Of a stretch of 64,000 nt of DNA, positions 34,467 through 46,800 are shown piece after piece. The DNA is from Fragilaria crotonensis (taxonomy: Eukaryota; Bacillariophyta; Fragilariophyceae; Fragilariales; Fragilariaceae). A program made the translations under genes and the position numbers. The DNA lies in the NCBI GenBank assembly GCA_022925895.1, contig JAKSYS010000145.1, positions 1-64,000 on the forward strand, in the 5' to 3' direction. The notes beneath the pieces were generated by a model that did not search any database, was not told the DNA's origin, and worked only from the letters and a program-made list of their open reading frames with translations. Numbering within the stretch: position 1 is the stretch's first letter; every line of letters starts with the position of its first letter.

Positions 34467-37400
34467 TCCTCCCTCCAACATTCAAGATTCCCATTCCTGA
34501 TTCTCGCTGCATGCTTCGTGTGCAATTTCTCGGGCAGTTCTTATTCAGTATGTCCGCCGAGTTCTCTTCCGATCGTACGAACTGAACCTTTAAATAACCA
34601 GCTTCTTCAAGTTCTCGAATAAAGTGTGCTCTGACGTCAATATGCTTCGTCCTTGCTCCGACGTGTTGATTCTTCACTAAATAAATCGCTCCCAGATTGT
34701 CTTCATAAACACGCCCAACCAATTTCTCTTCCTTCGGGTATCTCATGACTTCGTCCAATAACATCATAATAAACTTGTTCTCACACGCTCCCTTCGCCAG
34801 GCTTATGTACTCAGCCTCCGTACTTGACAACGTAACCACATGTTGAGTTTTCGACTCCCAGTTCACCAACGTACCACCAAGTGTATGTAGCCCGGACGAA
34901 ATGCTCTTGCGGTCATCAATGTTCTTCGCGTAATCCGAATCGACAAATGATATGGGCCTCAATTCCTTCGGTTTCCTGTACGTTAGACCTTCATAGTACC
35001 TCGCCTTGATATGTCCCACTAAACGTTCTAGTGCTTTCCAGTGCTCGTCACCTGGATTAGACAAATGTTGCGCCAACTCGTGCAGGATTTGCCAAATCAG
35101 GTGCCAGCTTGGTCATCAGATACATAATCTTGCCAACAATCGAACGGTACTCAGTCATTCTCACAGGTTCTCCCTTGTTCTTGCTTAGGAATTTGTTTGG
35201 ATATCCCGGGGTCTCAGCTTCCTTGATACTTCTTCCCACACTTGTCTCAAATGACTCAACAATTTCGTCCTCCAATTTTGTCATACTTGCAACAACGTAG
35301 CTCTCTCCGTTATCGTCAGTTTTCCAGTCGTACCATACTCCAAGATGCTTCTTCAAACGTCCCAAGTCAGAGATATTGAACCGTTTCTTAAGTTCCAACT
35401 TAAACTTCTCAATCGTCTCTTTCTTACCAGCAAGTAAAACGTCATCCACGTGTACCACTGCCATCAGAGTCACTTCGCCCGATGTATTCTTCCAATAGTA
35501 CAGGCACGGATCAACCAGACTTTGGATCATCTTCATGATTTGCGTCAAATATCTGAACAATGTCTTCATGAATAGGCGCGGAACGTCAACTCCTCCATAC
35601 ATAGGTCTTGTCAGCTTGATACAAAACTTCCTCCGTTCGTCTTCGGTAATAAATCCAAGTTCAACCATTCCTTCTGGCCATTCAGCAAATACTTCTCTGT
35701 CAGCTTCAAGTTCCGCATTTAGAAATGCTGCTTCGATGTCAATCATTTCCATGATCCAACCTTCACCCTGCCGGTACACTGCAACTGCAATCGTAGTTCG
35801 TACTGTTGTGTCTGTTGCAACCGGCGAGAAAAACTCAGTGTAATCCACTCCTGGGATCATGACGTAGCCCTTAAGTACGATCCGACTCTTGTATCGCAGT
35901 GACCCATCTTGCTCCTCCTTGATCTTGAATATCCATTTCACGGGTATAGGCTTGCGTCCTTTCAGCATCTCTCTGGGAAACTTCTTCCAGGCATCACGTG
36001 ACAGAAAATTGTTGATTTCCACAATAGCTGACGGTTTCCACTTAACTCCGTTCTTCCCATCCATCGCCTTACGAAACGTTTTCGGCTCTCCAGGATCCGA
36101 TGATAAAGTCGCATTAAATGCAACTTGGTCCGTTCTACTTCGTGTTCGTACTCCAACTTCGTCGTCCTCGATTCTGATTGGTTCATCAATTCCAAGTCTC
36201 TTCATTTCCTTCTCCAGTCTCGTTACGCTTCGTTGCGGCCTCTCGGTTTGATCAATTTCGTCAACTTTGTCGTTCGTTTCGTTCTCCGCCATTTCTGGAG
36301 CATTTTCTCTCTGAGGAAGCTCAGGTAAGTCCTCCTCTTCCACACGCTCGTCGCTGTCATCAGTCTGGACCGAACGCGAGTCGTCGCTGTCGCTTTCGTC
36401 TTCAATAGCGGCAGCTTCGTCGGTTTTCCGAAATTGGTCGTCGCGGTCGTCATCGCTTCGTTCGTCGATTTCTCCATCGATTCTCGGTCGTTCGTCGTCG
36501 TTGAAAGTCGCATCCGCGTGTATCCTCCCTGCTTCAGACAATGGTGGACTCAGAGGACGTTGAACGACGGCAAGTTCCTCTTCATATTCGGGGATCAAAT
36601 GAATTTCCTCGCTTGCGACCTTCTCTTCTTGCTCAATTGGGGCCTCCTCCTCCTCCAAAATCAGCTCAGGGTCGAAGACCTGAGTTAGGGTCAATCTGAT
36701 ATCGTTGGCCGCGTTCGTCACGTCGGCCCAAACATGCACATCACGTGTTTCCACGACCTTGCTTGTTACTGGATTGTACATACGGTACACATCCCTGGCA
36801 TGGTTTTCACCATAGCCAATCATCACCATGGGGGGAACTCTTCTCCTTGAACTTCCCCTTCATGGTGGCCCTGTTTGTAACATAGCCAACCCTCCCAAAC
36901 TGGATCAAATGAGGGTAGATGTTGCTCTTTTCACCATAGAATTGCTCGTCCGGAGGTACTGTACTGCGTGTATTCGGTAGCACATTACCCAGTAGTGCAG
37001 CGGTCTTTGTCGCTTCTGCCCACAACTTCGCTTGCATCTCTTTTGTCCATGCTGCGGCGATCATCATAGCCAACGCACGCTTCGCGTCTCTCGAAAACAT
37101 CCGTTCCACGACACCGTTATGCTGTGGTGTATGCGCGGGGCAGTGTACTCCAACTGTATACCGTACTCTCCTTCGCAGATCTTACGTAGCTCGGACATAT
37201 GTTCACCAGCATTGTCGCACCGAAGGTACTTCACAGGCTTTCCAGACGCCTTCAACTTGTCCAATAAGTCCTTCAGGAATTTTGTTATGACGTTTTTCCT
37301 GGCACCGTAGAAATCCCAGGACTTTCTCGTTTTGTCATCCACAAACTTGAACCAGTAGCGTGACCCCATGACTGTTTCCGAATAAGGGCCACTTGTGTCC

Positions 37401-39625
37401 ATGTAAAGTCGTTCTCCCGGTTTGTCCGCTGTCACCTTAGTAGTTTTGTTTGTTCTCTTTTTGGGTCGCCTTCGCTCGTGCACATCCGTCGCAAACGGAC
37501 ATTTTTCCTGTCGCAATAATTTCGAGCGCCTTCAGCGTTTCCCGCACCACTCTCTCTGTTGCGTGACCGAATTTTTGATGAGCTTCATTGATGTCCATGT
37601 ACTGTTTTCGCTCTTTCTTCTCCATTTCTTCGTCTTTTTCAGCAATTTCTTCGACGTTAAACGCCTTTCGTTCTCCTTTGATACGAGATGCAATCAGATA
37701 CGCCATTCCGTCCGAACCCGTTTCGAATTCCAGCATCTCCCGCGACTCATTAAAAATCTTTGATCCTTCTTTTCCAGCCACAAACTCATTTCCTTTCTCT
37801 GTAAGTCGGCCAACACTTATCAAATTCTTCGCAAAACCCGGGACAACCATCACATCTTCCAACTTCAGCTTCTTTCCTGAGCTTTTCTGTTCCAGGGTCA
37901 AATCTCCAATTGCAATTGCTTTCATGGTTTCATTGTTTCCAACTCTGACATGCTCACCCTCAGTTGCTGTCTTCAAATTAGTCATCATCTTGGTGTTGAT
38001 GGAGACATGGGTTGTTGCTCCAGAGTCAACAAGCCAACTTTCATGCCCACTCTCAGTGACAGGAGACATGAATTTTCTTGAATTAGTAGCAAAAACTTGC
38101 TCGTCCCACATCCACTCTGCGCCTTGACTTGATTTATCCATCCGGTACTCGAATTCCTCTTGCGCTTCAGTAATAGACTCAGTGTTCTCGACCTTTCTCT
38201 CAGCTTCAGACTCTCCTGTCTTGCTTTCCTCATAATGCATTTTGTCTTCCTTGTGATCGATGACTTCCTCTCCAGCTTCGGGCTCCTGCGCCTTGCTTTC
38301 GTCATACTCCAGATCGTCTTCTGCGACATCTTCGATTTTCTCTTCAACTTTGTCTTCGTCATCTTCGTCGTCACTCGTTTCGCACATATCAGCCCAACTC
38401 ATAGTACTTGGCTTCTTCTTCTCCCTTCGAATTTTCACCTTGGCTTGCTCGTCGCCTCTCGGTTTCCACTTAAACTCTCGAATGTCCTTCAACACTGCTC
38501 TCTTTGTATTGTTGTACTCAGCAATCTCCTGCAATAACTCCATTGCAAACTTGTCCGTGTCAAAGTAGTAGTCCTTCGTAGACTCTACGTTCCTCTTGAC
38601 GTCATCCTCCCGGCTCTCAGCTCCTCGGATTGTCATACCAACAAACATACCGGACTCTTCCTTCTTTGGACATTCCTTCGCGATGTGCCCAAAGCTCCAC
38701 AGTTGTAACACTTGACCTTCAATTTTGCGTTTTCTCGTTCTCCGTTGTTGTTGTTGTTGCTGTTCGTTCGGCATTCTCTTGCACGATGGCCTTGCTTTCC
38801 ACACTTGTTGCACTTGCCCTTGAACGCACGCCAGCCTCCTTTTCCGCTTGATGTGTTGAGCGCCAGGTGCTTGCCTTTCTTTCTCTCGTCCTTGATTTTC
38901 GCGAGCTTGCCGATTTTTGAACGGCTCAACAAACATCTGGTAATGGACCAGGATCTCCGAAACAAAGTCCTTGTGGGTGAAATCTTTCGACCCAATCTTG
39001 CCATTGAGCGACGCAATAACCGACTCGTACCTTCGTTTGGGCAATCGCGCCAAAATAGTCGCTTCCATCTGCTCGTCGCTGCGCCTCGTTCCATTTTCGC
39101 ATTTTTCGACCTCCCGATTCAATCGCTCCATCTCCATGATCCAGAGGTGCGGATCGTCCAAATCCGACTTCATGTAACACTTCTCCAACTTGGTCGTTGC
39201 CTTCACCAAGTCCCTCGTCTTCTTGGAATCGTAGCGGTCCTTCAACGCTTGATACATCGCGAACGCAGTTTCGTGAGATTCGATGATAGCGAACGCGTCC
39301 CCTCGACAGGACATAATCAGGAAATGCTTCGCCTCGTCGTCTTGGCGAATCAGCTCTTCCTCTTCGTCGGTTCGTCGGCCTTCATCGCCAGGCTCGGCGA
39401 CACGCGATCCTCCAAAAGTGCTCGCTTGAAACCTTTCGTGGCGGCGAAGACCTCGGCTTTCATGAAAAATTCGCGGGGTTCCATTCCCTTTCGTAGTGTC
39501 CGTCCCACTGAAGGGAATCACCTTGATCGACTCCAGGGTTGCTCCAGCCTTCTTCGCTTCGCTCATCCTTGCGTAGTCGTCTCTCGTTCGACCTTAACTT
39601 CCCACAAACAATCGTTTTTAAAACG

Positions 39626-40096
39626 TGTTGAGATGTTCCAGATCTCTGCAACAGTACTTACACTTCCGGTGCGCAGTACCACGGTAAATCTACCAGCTAG
39701 TAGTTTGACAACACTATAAACCCTTGTTTGTTTTCCTCTCTGCAATGTTGTGACTACTTTAGATTACCCCTATCAATCCTCCCAGACCTCTTGGTCTTAC
39801 CAAATTGATCTTGCTTCTTGGAAGTAACCTTCTTAGCCTTGTTCTTCACTTCAATCCATGCATTTTCATTAATTATATTTCTCGCACCGTTGATTCCTTT
39901 CTTTTCGATCGTACCAGTTAATCTTGCATGTTGGACCTCATCCGTAGGAATTCGTATTCCATTTACGAATCCCGAATAAATATTCTTGAACGAATCTTCC
40001 AGATTTCGCACGACTGTCGGTCGTGCGTACTGCACTGTCATAGCAGTCCCGTTTCCACTGCTACTGTCGCTTGTCAGTAAACGCTTATCCTCGACA
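39626..40096 (-). repeat. 5' LTR of copia element B
   Basis: Identical to the other LTR apart from one extra t in a short T run. The primer-site side does not begin with tgg, so the element may use an internal tRNA fragment as primer, as known for some copia families. Confidence 0.93.
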
Positions 40097-40195
40097 CACG
40101 TGGTCCGTATCGGCAAATCCAAAATCTTGCCCTCGGGATAAACCATTACGACCATTTGCAGCAGCAATTTGGCAACCAGAGTCGAGGCTTCAACC

Positions 40196-41386
40196 ATGAC
40201 TTTGATCCTTCCCACAGACATTATGCTCGGACGAGGCCCAACGTGCTACAACAATCCAGGCAACAGGGTGTTTCGCAAGCTGGTCAAGGAACACGTAACC
40301 CATTACAAGAATGAAGCCCGTCGGAAGGAAAAGGCAGCACTAGTGCAGTTGTTGGTTTCCAAGATTGAAGGGAATGGCTATCGTTTTCTACATCGATCTA
40401 CCGCTGGGACATGGGTTGAAGCCCCTCCTCATATTGTCAAGAATAAGGTTGGTCATGGACTTCGAGATGCTCGAATTGAGGCTGGTAGAGTCGGTGGCGA
40501 CGTCAATGTGTCTCCAAAGAAATCCCGTCCCAACCGTAAAGAGCAAAAGCCTACGCTCCAGATCAAGCCAGTCATCACTGTGCAGGCGAAGGTCTCTGAG
40601 GAAATGCGAGTTGAAGACTCGGGCAACACGGTCATGATCTCTACCGGCGAAGATCTTTCATTCGATTCCGACTCATCATCTGCAAAGGATCTCAAGCAAG
40701 ATGCGCCAATTCCAGAGAAGGAACAACAACTCCTCGATGGAAAGGCACCATCCAATCTGAACAAGGCTTTGGCTTCAGACTTGATGTCACATGAACCAAT
40801 TCCAGAGAGGGGACAACAACGCCTCGATGAAAAGGCGCCATCAAATGTGCACAAGGATCTTACTTCAGACTTGATGCTACCTGCGCCCATTCCAGGGAAG
40901 GGACAACCACTCCTCGATGCAAAGGCACCTTCCAATCTGAACAAATCGCTTGATTCAGACTTCATGTCACATGAACAACTTCCTGCTGACGGATTATGGG
41001 AGGATACCATACAGCTCTTGGTCGACGATGAGATTGAAGAGTTTTCCGAACATTGGGGTGGTAGTGGCCACGTTAATAACATTGCAGACCTATGGCTACA
41101 TGAATGCCCTACCGCCTCCGAGGCGGATCAAGGGCTGAAGGATGGGGAGCTCAGTTGGGACGACAAGAACGACACAAGAGTGCTCCCGGATACTTCATCA
41201 AGTCATTTAGCAACAAATGCCGGTCACGTTTTGGAAACTCTGGACGTGGCTTTGACCATCTATGCAGCTTTCTACGAAGGCTCGCCGTCGTTTGAAGACT
41301 GCGTTGCCGGCGATCCTTACGAGCCATTGAAGTACGATGTCGAGGGTCCTCCGAGCCTCTGCCGCTGGCTTTGTCAATCAGTGTAA
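40196..41386 (+). CDS. DUF6824 protein (copy 3) with three to four 30-residue repeats
   Basis: 396 residues from the conserved Met of MTLILPTDIMLGRG (CAACCATG). The DUF6824 domain is at about residues 8-93. Residues of about 170-265 hold three full and one partial unit of the same 30-residue repeat that is amplified in the giant gene (IPEKEQQLLDGKAPSNLNKA, then IPERGQQRLDEKAPSNVHKD, then IPGKGQPLLDAKAPSNLNKS). The acidic region (DQGLKDGELSWDDKND), helix-like segment (LETLDVALTIYAAFYEGS) and terminal GDPYEPLKYDVEGPPSLCRW are intact. It is the closest complete relative of the giant gene and shows what its C-terminus should look like. Copia element B sits about 100 bp upstream and may alter its expression. 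Confidence 0.88.
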   Translation: MTLILPTDIMLGRGPTCYNNPGNRVFRKLVKEHVTHYKNEARRKEKAALVQLLVSKIEGNGYRFLHRSTAGTWVEAPPHIVKNKVGHGLRDARIEAGRVGGDVNVSPKKSRPNRKEQKPTLQIKPVITVQAKVSEEMRVEDSGNTVMISTGEDLSFDSDSSSAKDLKQDAPIPEKEQQLLDGKAPSNLNKALASDLMSHEPIPERGQQRLDEKAPSNVHKDLTSDLMLPAPIPGKGQPLLDAKAPSNLNKSLDSDFMSHEQLPADGLWEDTIQLLVDDEIEEFSEHWGGSGHVNNIADLWLHECPTASEADQGLKDGELSWDDKNDTRVLPDTSSSHLATNAGHVLETLDVALTIYAAFYEGSPSFEDCVAGDPYEPLKYDVEGPPSLCRWLCQSV

Positions 41387-41439
41387 GATCTTGACAAGAC
41401 GCCGAGAAAAATTTTGCGAATAATTTTAGTACATAGTTG

Positions 41440-41830
41440 CAGCTCCTAACGTGTGTACGGGTGTTTTGGCGCCAAGTATCAGTAGCAACTCCAGTTTGGA
41501 AATCAACAATCCATCTACTTCCTGTGGAGACTTGAGGCTACTACGGAAGTAGCGCAGTGCCAAACGGCTGTCCTTCGTAAACTACAGTGTCCTCAATTCG
41601 TCTAGGGTGGTCTGATCTCGTAAACCAGATTCGACTGCACCTCTTACTATAGACTCCCTCTGGACACGTCCATGGATAGCAGGCAGTCGAAATCTCACCT
41701 TTGGCACCGAAACCGAATCTGACCCATCGGCAACCTCAAAAGAGTGGATGTGTTCTTGAAGGTTCATACCACAGCGATGTCATCGGCGAGTATTATTTCG
41801 ACGTCTTCGGCAACCCACGACCTACAGTGA
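41440..41830 (-). pseudogene. Decayed 3' end of a P5CS copy (copy 3)
   Basis: This is the clearest of the P5CS remnants. At 41,675-41,790 the order catggata..gcagtcgaaat, ttggcaccgaaaccgaatc, cccatcgg, then gttcttgaag follows the intact gene at 48,470-48,570 base by base with scattered changes. The extreme tail (agctcctaacgtgtgtac at about 41,443) matches agctccttgtgtgtgtag at 48,348. The reading frame is lost, so it is a pseudogene fragment. Confidence 0.8.
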
Positions 41831-42300
41831 CGTAGCGTGTGCTCATGGGATGGTAAGGCTCGGAAATCTGGCATGGATTCGCAGTTCCCTTCATGACTTG
41901 ATTGGCTTCTTCAAATGCCTGTAGAAACTCATGCTGATATCGTGCGAATCAAAGATTTCCAAGACATCCTGCTTGCTTCGCTGAAGATATCATTTTTTTG
42001 TATAAATCATGGTCGAAGAACAAGGAGGATGTTCGAATTTCACAAGCCTCTACTGAGTTTTCTTTTACGCATGGTATATAAAGGCATTTGAGGGAAGGCT
42101 TAAGTATTCTTCGGGAAAAAACCAATCTGTCTGTTTTGGAACAGCCAATAGCCCTGAACTCAATTGCTTAGACATGGTCATAAGTCATGACATATTTTTT
42201 AATGACCTCTGATTAGAGGAGTTCTGTTGCAAGCTCTTTACTATAGAGCATTCAGGAGCTCATAAGATTGAACATACCGTACGATGCGTGTGCATTGAAG
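41831..42300. other. Intergenic, no gene recognised
   Basis: No gene or repeat was recognised between the P5CS remnant and the upstream motifs of DUF6824 copy 4. Confidence 0.4.
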
Positions 42301-42301
42301 T

Positions 42302-42418
42302 TGTCGCTCGAAACCTCACATCTGTCAATCCGCACTTTAGGCTTTTTCTATAGGGCAGGTACGACCAGACACTCCATTTATCGTTGGCGTTTAGTATGAC
42401 CCAAGTGACGCACGCATG
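42302..42418 (+). promoter_or_regulatory. Conserved upstream motifs of DUF6824 copy 4
   Basis: tgtcgctcgaaacctcaca at 42,302 and ccaagtgacgcacgcatg at 42,401-42,418 correspond to 33,610 and 33,743 upstream of copy 3. The spacing between the two motifs differs (about 100 against 130 bp), while the motifs themselves are almost unchanged. That pattern hints at constraint. Confidence 0.45.
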
Positions 42419-42757
42419 CATGTTCAACCGAATTGTCGACGAATCTAGTTGATTCGGAACTCTGAAAAAAGCGACTAATCTAGAGGGTAAGCCGTGGTAC
42501 AAAACACTCATATTATAACAAGAGCAATCTTTATTCATATTCAGAACTCGGAGTTTGATTGGGTCTGATTTTTGTAAATGACATTTCTGTGACCCTGCAA
42601 ACGGATACGAAGACGTACGTGATGGATATTCTGATCCAAGATCCCTTTTTTTCTTTCTCCAACCAACACGCAAATCCAAATTCTTTTGTTCGTCGACTGA
42701 ACGATTGAACGATTGAACGATCGAGACGATTGAGAGGAACGATCGACAATTCCTACC

Positions 42758-43658
42758 ATGACTTTGATCCAGCCGACAGACATTATGTTGGGACGAGGCC
42801 CAACGTGCTACAACAACCCAGGCAACAGGGTGTTTCGGAAGCTGGTCAAGGAGCACGCAGTCTTTTACACGAATAAAGCACGTCGGAAGGAAAAGGCCGC
42901 ACTAGTCAAGTTGTTGGTTTCCAAGATTGAAGAAAAGGGTATCGTTTTCTCCATCGATCCACACCTGGGACATGGGTTGAAGCACCTCTTCATCTTGTGG
43001 AGAAAAAGGTGGGCCATGGGCTTCGTGATGCTCGACTTTCGGCGTCCAAGATATCCGGCGACGTCAATGTACTTCCTAAGAAGTCTCGTCCCGATACTGC
43101 AGAGCAAGCTCACAAGCGCCAGGTCAAGCCAGTCGTCGCCGGTAAGGCACAAACCTCCCGCATTCCAGAGAAAAGAAAACAACTCCTCGATATCAAGGCA
43201 CCTTCCAATCTGAACATGACGTTTGATTCAGACTCGATGCCACATGATAACGCTCTTGGTAACGGATTGTGGGACGATATAGCACTGCCCTTGTTCGACA
43301 ATGAGATTGCGGAACGCTCCGAACATTGGGGTAGTGACGGAGACGTTAACAATGTTACAGAGAAATGGCCACATGAACTCTCTTCATCCTCCGAGGTGGA
43401 GCAAGGGCTGGAGGATCGGAAACAAGGGCTGGACGCCAAGAACGACGCAGCGGTGTTCCCGGATGATTCACCAAGTCATGGAGTAGCACACGCCGCTCAC
43501 GTTGCGGAACATCTGGATGCGGTTTTGGCCATGTATGCAGCTTTTACAAAGACTCGTTGTCGTTTGAAGACTGCATTGCTGACGATCCACATGAGCCATT
43601 GGGGTACGATGTCGAGGATGCACAGAGCCTGTGCCGCTGGTTTAGTCATCTTTTGTGA
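42758..43658 (+). pseudogene. DUF6824 pseudogene (copy 4), single repeat unit
   Basis: Starts at the conserved MTLIQPTDIMLGRG. Compared with copy 3 it lacks one base at about 42,928 (aagggtat for aagggctat), which shifts the frame inside the DUF6824 domain; the domain resumes in the next frame (EKKVGHGLRDARLSASK). A second single-base loss near 43,545 (gcttttac for gctttctac) shifts it again before the C-terminal tail, which continues as DPHEPLGYDVEDAQSLCRW to a stop at 43,656-43,658. It carries one copy of the 30-residue repeat (IPEKRKQLLDIKAPSNLNMT). Both lesions are single-base losses beside short homopolymers, so an assembly error cannot be excluded; otherwise it is a recent pseudogene. 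Confidence 0.8.
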
Positions 43659-43699
43659 TTGGAACGGTGCAATACTGGCAATAAGCTGAGAAAAGTTTT

Positions 43700-43890
43700 C
43701 GAGAACAATTTTTATAAATTCTGTTATTGCATATCGTAATGTGTATCAAGGTGTTTCCATGGTTCGTCGCCAATGTATTTGCTTATACCATCGCACGCTT
43801 CGATACTGACGCCGCGCATGGATGCGTTCTTGAAGGCACATGCCGCAGCAATGTCATGGGCGACCATGATCTCGTGATCGTTTTTGTTGT
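43700..43890 (-). pseudogene. Decayed 3' end of a P5CS copy (copy 4)
   Basis: On the minus strand GDEPWKHLDTH (about 43,740-43,775) matches GDEPLKHYTHKELL of P5CS. AAACAFKNAS (about 43,815-43,850) matches DAACVFKNAS. The intervening codons are deleted. Same position and orientation as the other remnants. Confidence 0.78.
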
Positions 43891-46800
43891 GCAAACAAAC
43901 GTAGGAGGAAAGAGAATATCCTCATGGTATGGTAAGGCGCGGAGCTTCCGAGGTCAATGAAGAACGGATTCGAAGTCATCTTGTCATGATTGGAATTCCC
44001 GTAATACGTCCATCAGAAACGTGCTGCCCAAGCATCTCAGCATCGACAATACGACGGTGGCAACCAAATCTCCCAACCAAATCTCCAATTGGAGTGAGGG
44101 GCACCCTGACTCCTTAGATACACTATAGTATTCCGACCCTCCACCATGGCACGTTTCGACGTGGCCCGAACCGTGTCGCGATCATACGTAAGAACACGAC
44201 ATTTCTTGGATCGGCATGTTTGCTCAGCTTGCTGGCATTGAGGATTGGCGACGTGTTAGGAGGACGCAGGGCGGACGAGCCTATACTACGGGTACGCAGA
44301 ACATGTATGTAGATCGTAGATCCTGAAATTCTTCTCTCTGCGGCTATGTTTACATTTTTACGTACACCAGTAGATACGAAGTAGAACTGAGCCTCGCTCT
44401 CTAGTCTCTAGTAGAGAATAGTATTGGAAGTACTTTACATCTGACATCTGCTCACAGAGCCCGTATGTCATACCAGGCAGCACGCAGTTCAGAGAAATGA
44501 TAGCAACAAATAGAAATGGTCGTCGGTTCTCATGGAGAGTGTTTCTGTCATATCACCGTAAACCGGTGGTATATTCTCACATATTCGCGATGCACGCGAT
44601 CAGCACTTCATAAGAGAATTCCGCATGTCAATTGTGTTAGAAACATTAAAAATAACCATTTGTATATATATATGCTTAAACAAAGAGCATTGATATTATA
44701 CAATTTTCTAAGCAGCATTTCGATGAAGTACTACCGAGGTAGACCTACAGCACCAAAAGCAAATGTGGCCAATCAAAGTCGTCCTGTCATGAAGTAAATT
44801 TTGGTGCTTTTTCAACTGTGTTTGTGACAGACATGAGCAACACCTAAAATGACCACTCTTGCGTCTATGAGGACAAGAATCATATAGTAAATGTTAAGTA
44901 ACATGCATCATACCTCATTGTTGTAGTAATGATGCAGAAACTCAGCAGCTCCATCATAGACGTAAACAGATTTCATTCAAAATGAGGTTCCTGGACCAAT
45001 CTTCCCTGGCTGAATTTGCTTGCTCCAGGATACGACACTGTTATGGGCGACAATCATATGAACTCTGAGTACATGGTGATGTTTACCAAGTCTCCATTAG
45101 TCAAAAAGGTGCTGGCTGCTTCAAAGCACTGCTTTAAACATCATGTACATGCCAAAGTCAGTTTATTTGTGTGTGCCTTCATCATCATGATGATGATTCT
45201 TCATCAATGATTCTTGCTTGATCAGCCAGACAGCGCACAATTCCCCTGTCCAACATACTTTGTCCATCAATCTATGTGCCCCTCAACCTACAGCATTGAA
45301 CCGTATTGGCAAATGTCTCGTCCTCAGGTCATTCAACTCGTGCAGGAATGATGACCATCAAACCGTGATCACGCACTCAACTCGATTGCTATCATGCGTA
45401 TGATGCCGTTAATGCTTGTCATCTTGTTGGATCCCATAAAATGTGAAGTCCTGGTCAGATTTTGAGATGACCTACACCCATTGAATGTTAACCCCCACCA
45501 TCACATGAAGCGAGAAGCAAACTTCAAGCAGAAACCACCAAGTATTGACCATGGAGGTGGAATGCATCTCCCTCTCCCAGGTGCACGGGTTATTGTTGAT
45601 AATCATATATTTTTCTCTTGCACAACGTGAGTGTGACAAACTCCATCTACTTCAATCATGTCAATCATTATCTATATCATCATTTGAAGGAGAAGGAAAT
45701 CTAGTACAGCAAGAACATTTAGTGCTTGCTTTCATTGACAGCCAAGGTGAGTGCTTGTCATTTGACTACTCATTGGCTGATGTTAAAGTGAGACTGTCGT
45801 CCATTCCAGAAACAACAAGGAAGCATTTCGTCATGCCGTCAACTTGCACGCACCAGCGTTTTGTTTCCAAAAATCTGCCTGTCCATCTATCCGTCATTCA
45901 ATGTGAAGTTTGGGTACAAGTAGATTTTCAATCCCACCATCCCCAGTGATGTCACCTTCTACCGGTAGTATTAATGTCTGGTAGTATTGGCTGGTAGTAC
46001 TCGAGAACACTGCCATTGTAGAAGTGAAAAATTGTGTGTTCCAAACGTTACTTGTACCACAGAATCAAATCTTGCTGATTCCGAAGCCAGAGTTCAGAGG
46101 AGTCAAGGTTATACTAGATGTGTATCTCTCTATATGGATGTATTGGATTTCTGAAGAATTAACACCCTGCTGAGTAGATTGTAACAAACTCCAAACCTGA
46201 GCACTGTACAATGAACATTGATGTTGTAATGCAGAAACATTGGCCAACTGTGGGAGACGGCACAAGTCTCATCGTGTTACTCAATTATTACTCTGTCGGG
46301 AGTTGCTTCGGCGATCCACTTCCTAACCCAGCGAACTGAAACCAGCCGCATCGTTTGCAGAGCCTTTTTACGGCCGAGACAAGTAGACGATCCAAGCTGA
46401 GGTCATCGTGGTATGACAATATAGAATGTACGTTACACCCCTTTTCACGGTATTGTACTAGGTATTCCGAGTATCTGATACCACAGATTCGAACCTTGTT
46501 GATTCAACTTGATTCATGTTCGCGTGCCTTGTATCACACACAATGACCCAAAACAAGTTTACCCACGTCTGGGAAGAATTGTGACATGAACTGTAGTAAC
46601 TCCGATATGTATTGGGTATTGGAGCAGCAGGGTGAGGGGTGATCAATGTAACTCCAAATGACCTAACATTCTGTGCGGTCATACCTTAAGACTTGTTGAG
46701 AACCTCGTCCCTAGCAATGACTGCATTTAGGGAAGACTTTTCTCGTACAATGATATTTTTCGACGTGTTTCTCGCATTAACTCAATATTCATAGGTTCTG

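Larger units (their letters stand above)
33997..40096 (-). mobile_element. Ty1/copia LTR retrotransposon B, 6.1 kb, very young
   Basis: Minus orientation, bounded by 470/471-bp LTRs and a 6-bp direct repeat cacgtg at 33,991-33,996 and 40,097-40,102. In coding order it has the 5' LTR (right), gag with CCHC knuckles (KCNKCGKQGHRARECRT, about 39.5-38.6 kb), protease (LVDSGATTH, about 38 kb), GAG-pre-integrase and integrase (about 37.6-36.9 kb), copia reverse transcriptase (about 36.1-35.1 kb, VHVDDVLL), RNase H (about 35-34.5 kb), purine tract and 3' LTR. The LTRs differ by one base, so it is recent. The coding region lies in several frames, about four or five breaks. It differs in sequence and LTR from element A and is a separate family. 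Confidence 0.93.

Noticed and set aside
45545-45949. 134-codon plus-strand frame in the long intergenic region
   Set aside because: No domain, no paralogue in the window and no distinctive composition. Not supported as a gene.
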